Shown: piece after piece, positions 61,698-64,000 of the stretch
Layout: every line of letters starts with the position of its first letter
Position numbering within the stretch: position 1 is the stretch's first letter
Assembly: GCF_000959365.1 (NCBI RefSeq)
Contig: NZ_CP009555.1
Location: 682,001-746,000 of the forward strand
Direction of reading: 5' to 3'
DNA: 64,000 bases
From: Burkholderia oklahomensis C6786
GTDB lineage: Bacteria > Pseudomonadota > Gammaproteobacteria > Burkholderiales > Burkholderiaceae
Program-made: the position numbers and the translations under genes
Notes under the pieces: model-generated
Databases searched by the model: none
What the model was told of the DNA's origin: nothing
The model's input: the letters and a program-made list of their open reading frames with translations, nothing else

Positions 61698-61885
61698 GCC
61701 TGCCCCCGCGTGGACTGACGGGATTCGAGCCATTGCTGGACGTCTGTCGCGCGCCAGCCGACGCTCCTGGCCCCTAACTGGACCGGCGCTGGAAACTTGC
61801 CTTCGCGAATCCAGCGATACAGCGTTGTTTTCTTGACGCCGACGCAATCCAGCACACCAATAAGTCGAAGAATCTTAAGAGCCAT
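61694..61885 (-). CDS. AlpA-family phage regulatory protein
   Basis: The start MALKILRLIGVLDCVGVKKTTLYRWIREGKFPAPVQLGARSVGWRATDVQQWLESR gives 63 residues, a typical AlpA/MerR-like winged HTH with the GVKKTTLYRWI and VGWRATDVQQWL motifs. AlpA proteins act as excisionase-like or transcription activators in P4-like islands. It heads the minus-strand operon towards the primase. Confidence 0.92.
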   Translation of the reverse strand: MALKILRLIGVLDCVGVKKTTLYRWIREGKFPAPVQLGARSVGWRATDVQQWLESRQSTRGQA

Positions 61886-61988
61886 TTTCTGTTCAGAAAT
61901 GGCCTGTTCCGCAAGAAGGAGGAAAGCGGCGGCAATAAACCGCGCCGTACTATCAAAGTACGGGCGCAATGAAGTTGAGGAAGAGGCA

Positions 61989-62014
61989 CAAAGTAATCCT
62001 GCAAAGTTACTTTG
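61989..62014. promoter_or_regulatory. Operator-like inverted repeats upstream of the alpA-like gene
   Basis: CAAAGTAA (61989-61996) and TTACTTTG (62007-62014) form one inverted pair, and the 13-mer CAAAGTTACTTTG (62002-62014) is a perfect palindrome also found at 25104-25116. They lie about 105-130 bases before the alpA-like start. Confidence 0.55.
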
Positions 62015-62017
62015 CAC

Positions 62018-62423
62018 GGCGCGCCGCGCGCGGTATCATTCGTCCTAACAAGAGCTATGCGTTTCCTAGGCGCGGTGGCTCTTGTCGTTCCTCCAATTAT
62101 GGAACAGGCAGCCAAGCCAAAAATCGCCGGTGGGATGTGTTGGTAGCACACCCCCGGCACCCTCTCGTCAGCGCGACGAAATATGCTCAACGATTGAGCA
62201 TTCCCCGCCTTTTTTCCTTGCATCGCCCACAGATTCCTAGAGCCGTGTTCGATTAGGTGCCAACAAGTACCTCAATTATATCGAAAGGTCTGCCCCCATA
62301 AAAGATTTGTCTCGTATTATCTAAGACAGCAATACAAGGCGTCACTGTTCGGCCATTTGGAGACATTCGACAACCCTGGCTGGATGGTTGACAACCGATC
62401 GGCATCAACCATGTGGGGTACCC
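62018..62423. other. Regulatory-looking gap without a gene
   Basis: About 400 bases without a supportable gene. A perfect palindrome ATGCTCAA-CGA-TTGAGCAT lies at 62183-62201 and is followed by CCCCGCCTTTTTT. It could be an operator or a terminator hairpin for plus-strand transcripts. Confidence 0.5.
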
Positions 62424-62702
62424 GTGAACACTGATTGGCAACGCTTGCGCGAAACTATGTATTCGGCCGATCGGCCATCGGAGTGGCCCGATGGTGTGCG
62501 CGCCATATCCATTGATGGGACGTCGTTCATCGGGGTTCACACGGAAACTGGCGAATTGTATTGGGACGGCAAGAAAGTGGTTATTCAAAAGCCAGTCACC
62601 TTGGGGTCGTTTGAACGCGCTCTTGCCATTTTGGCAGCAGTAGGCACCTTCGGCGTGTTCATTCTCGAATTGGGCCGGTCGATCGGGTGGTGGAAAGGCT
62701 GA
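62424..62702 (+). CDS. Small protein with a C-terminal membrane segment
   Basis: A GTG at 62424 preceded by GGGGT gives 92 residues. The soluble part (EWPDGVRAISIDGTSFIGVHTETGELYWDGKKVV) is followed by one hydrophobic segment (ALAILAAVGTFGVFILELGRSIGWW). I do not recognise the family. An upstream ATG at 62388 would add 12 residues. It is accessory cargo at the island's right part. Confidence 0.65.
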   Translation: MNTDWQRLRETMYSADRPSEWPDGVRAISIDGTSFIGVHTETGELYWDGKKVVIQKPVTLGSFERALAILAAVGTFGVFILELGRSIGWWKG

Positions 62703-62817
62703 TGATCGGCTTCGGATGGCGTGCAGTCGATCGCAGCCTCATGCAATTCAACTGTGTATGCTGTCTGTGTGAGGCGGTCCATGGCGATATATAGCAATTG
62801 GGCGTGGCGCATCACCG

Positions 62818-63823
62818 CTACGCCCTTCTGGCAGAGGTGGAGACATTGTTGTCCAATGAGAAGACTATATTGCCAATGATATCGTTCACAACGTTTCCGC
62901 GATTCTCAAATACGGCACCAGCATAGCTTTTGAAGTCGGAAACCGTATCTATTCTTTGCATCAGCGCATCTCTAACAGCGCCCTGGCATCGAGATGTTGC
63001 ATACGTCATTATTGTATTATACAAAACCAGTTCATCCGCAGTGTAGTCGACACTTCTAAAACCAGAATGAACCGAATCATTTCGGAATATTCTTATTTTT
63101 TCAACAATACCCTGCAACAACTTCTTCCACTTTACCCAGCTCTCGTTTTTAGATAGCTGCGATAAGAGGTCTCGAGAAATATCTTTTGAGTACGTGCCCC
63201 CTGGAAATCCAAGGTACAGCAACAGCAAGCTCGATATATTATCCTTTTCGCTTTCCTTAAATAGGGCTTCAACAGAAAACCATCTATACAGAATCGCCAT
63301 TTGCGTGCTTTTCTCCCACTTCGCATTTCGCGCCCAATGAAGCGAGCGCTTGTATCGCTCGGCAAGATCGGTTTTTTTGACGAATGATCCAATGTTCAAA
63401 ATCTGATTTATTCACGACTCCTCGGGGGGCGATGAAGGTCAAGCTTGGCCCAAAAAAATTGCTCTTTATCGGGCATATGGTTCCATCATCCAAATTTTTG
63501 ACGTGACCAACTTGCGTTAAGGAAAAATCGCTTAAGGCAAACTTCGCGGAAAGTAAATCGAGAATCGGGACGAATTTTTCATCGGCCAATCGAATGGCCT
63601 CTTCGATCGACGTCGCGCGAACGATGGTGGCAATTCTTGCTGCGATTTGACGCTCATCCTTCGGGAATTTTTCAGACGCTGAGTCGCTAATCGCAGCGGC
63701 CTCTGTTTCGTCGTCGGTGCTTGCAGGACGTATTTCAACGTCGCCGTACACCTCAGTTACTGGAAAGACAGCGCCACCGCCTGCCAAAATTTTCACAATA
63801 TAAAAATTCACAATTTTAATCAT
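62818..63823 (-). pseudogene. HEPN-domain protein gene with a homopolymer frameshift
   Basis: The first frame (63823 to about 63378) encodes MIKIVNFYIVKILAGGGAVFPVTEVYGDVEIRP ... FGPSLTFIAPRGVVNKSDFEHWIIRQK. At a run of seven A (63372-63378 on the complement) the reading must drop one base to continue as KTDLAERYKRSLHWARNAKWEKSTQMAILYRWFSVEALFKE ... IRIFRNDSVHSGFRSVDYTADELVLYNTIMTYA, where RNDSVH is the R-x4-H motif of HEPN (RNase-like) domains. The whole would be about 334 residues. It is a real indel, a phase switch or a sequencing error. Confidence 0.7.
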
Positions 63824-63983
63824 GAATATTTCTTGCGACTCTAATTAGACGTTTAATCAATATTTGACGAAATGTTTTTTCCAGTTTTGGGCTTGGGATT
63901 ATCTTTGCCAGCTGCTTGTCAAAAAATAACAGCGATAGCGGTTCATCATGCGTTTCTTCGATTGTTTGAATCAATACGTCCAT
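63816..63983 (-). CDS. Small ORF upstream of the HEPN gene
   Basis: The ATG at 63983 gives 55 residues, MDVLIQTIEETHDEPLSLLFFDKQLAKIIPSPKLEKTFRQILIKRLIRVARNIHD. Its stop overlaps the start of the HEPN gene by eight bases, so they are likely co-translated. GAGAG lies just upstream. No family is recognised. Pairing with a HEPN protein suggests a toxin-antitoxin or defence module, which is speculation. Confidence 0.6.
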   Translation of the reverse strand: MDVLIQTIEETHDEPLSLLFFDKQLAKIIPSPKLEKTFRQILIKRLIRVARNIHD

Positions 63984-64000
63984 TGTGAATCTCTCGCTCA

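Noticed and set aside
63368..63382. A AAA AAC heptamer in the HEPN gene as a programmed -1 frameshift site
   Set aside because: The heptamer is in the right phase, but a -1 slip leads to a different frame. Reaching the HEPN frame needs one base removed (+1), so an indel explains it better.

Overview
The window reads as a chromosome segment of a high-GC betaproteobacterium, most likely Burkholderia of the pseudomallei/thailandensis/oklahomensis group. This rests on the GC-rich codon use of the left third, the gene orders (zapA followed by 6S RNA, cysI-DUF934-cysH-cysD-cysN-cobA, a DUF2486-type gene next to holC and pepA) and many Burkholderia-type IS families. No database search was possible, so names rest on motifs and family knowledge.

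Positions 1-22758 are conserved core. They hold a cobalamin-riboswitch-controlled TonB receptor, a ZapB-like protein and ZapA with 6S RNA, an EVE protein, a SIMPL protein, lgt, a LysR regulator divergent from ilvD, a small cytochrome c, a DUF2486-type gene with holC and pepA, lptF-lptG, cbiX, the sulfate assimilation cluster with cobA divergent from cysB, a LivK-type binding protein and tRNA-Leu(CAA).

An integrative island starts at the 3' end of that tRNA (tyrosine integrase at 22931) and runs beyond the window. Its phage-satellite-like core (XRE regulator, PriCT-Toprim-DUF927 primase/helicase, small overlapping genes, AlpA-like regulator) occurs twice. The left copy (24690-25462) keeps only the regulator and the 3' tail of the primase gene. 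The right copy (56078-62017) is complete. The two copies are diverged, so they look like two related elements joined, with about 30 kb of other DNA between them.

The 25.5-55.5 kb interval is a mosaic of IS elements (IS701, IS3, IS110, IS5, IS66, IS21, IS6, and Tn3 remnants) around a carbohydrate/glycoprotein-degradation set. The set comprises a GH27 alpha-galactosidase lipoprotein, a GH65 lipoprotein, an M66 (StcE-like) metalloprotease and a GH20 hexosaminidase/lacto-N-biosidase-like lipoprotein with a ricin-type lectin domain. The GH20 gene is the last gene of an operon encoding a binding-protein-dependent sugar ABC importer (SBP-MalF-MalG). An SDR and the MsmX/UgpC-type ATPase are divergent from it, and an RpiR-family regulator lies next to them. 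The three lipoproteins share the sequence CGGDD at the mature N-terminus, and palindromes recur in the promoters. My reading is a surface glycoconjugate-foraging locus broken up by transposons.

One IS66 copy carries a group II intron whose excision exactly restores its tnpB reading frame. The right edge holds accessory genes: a membrane-anchored small protein, and a HEPN-domain gene with a homopolymer frameshift preceded by a small overlapping ORF.
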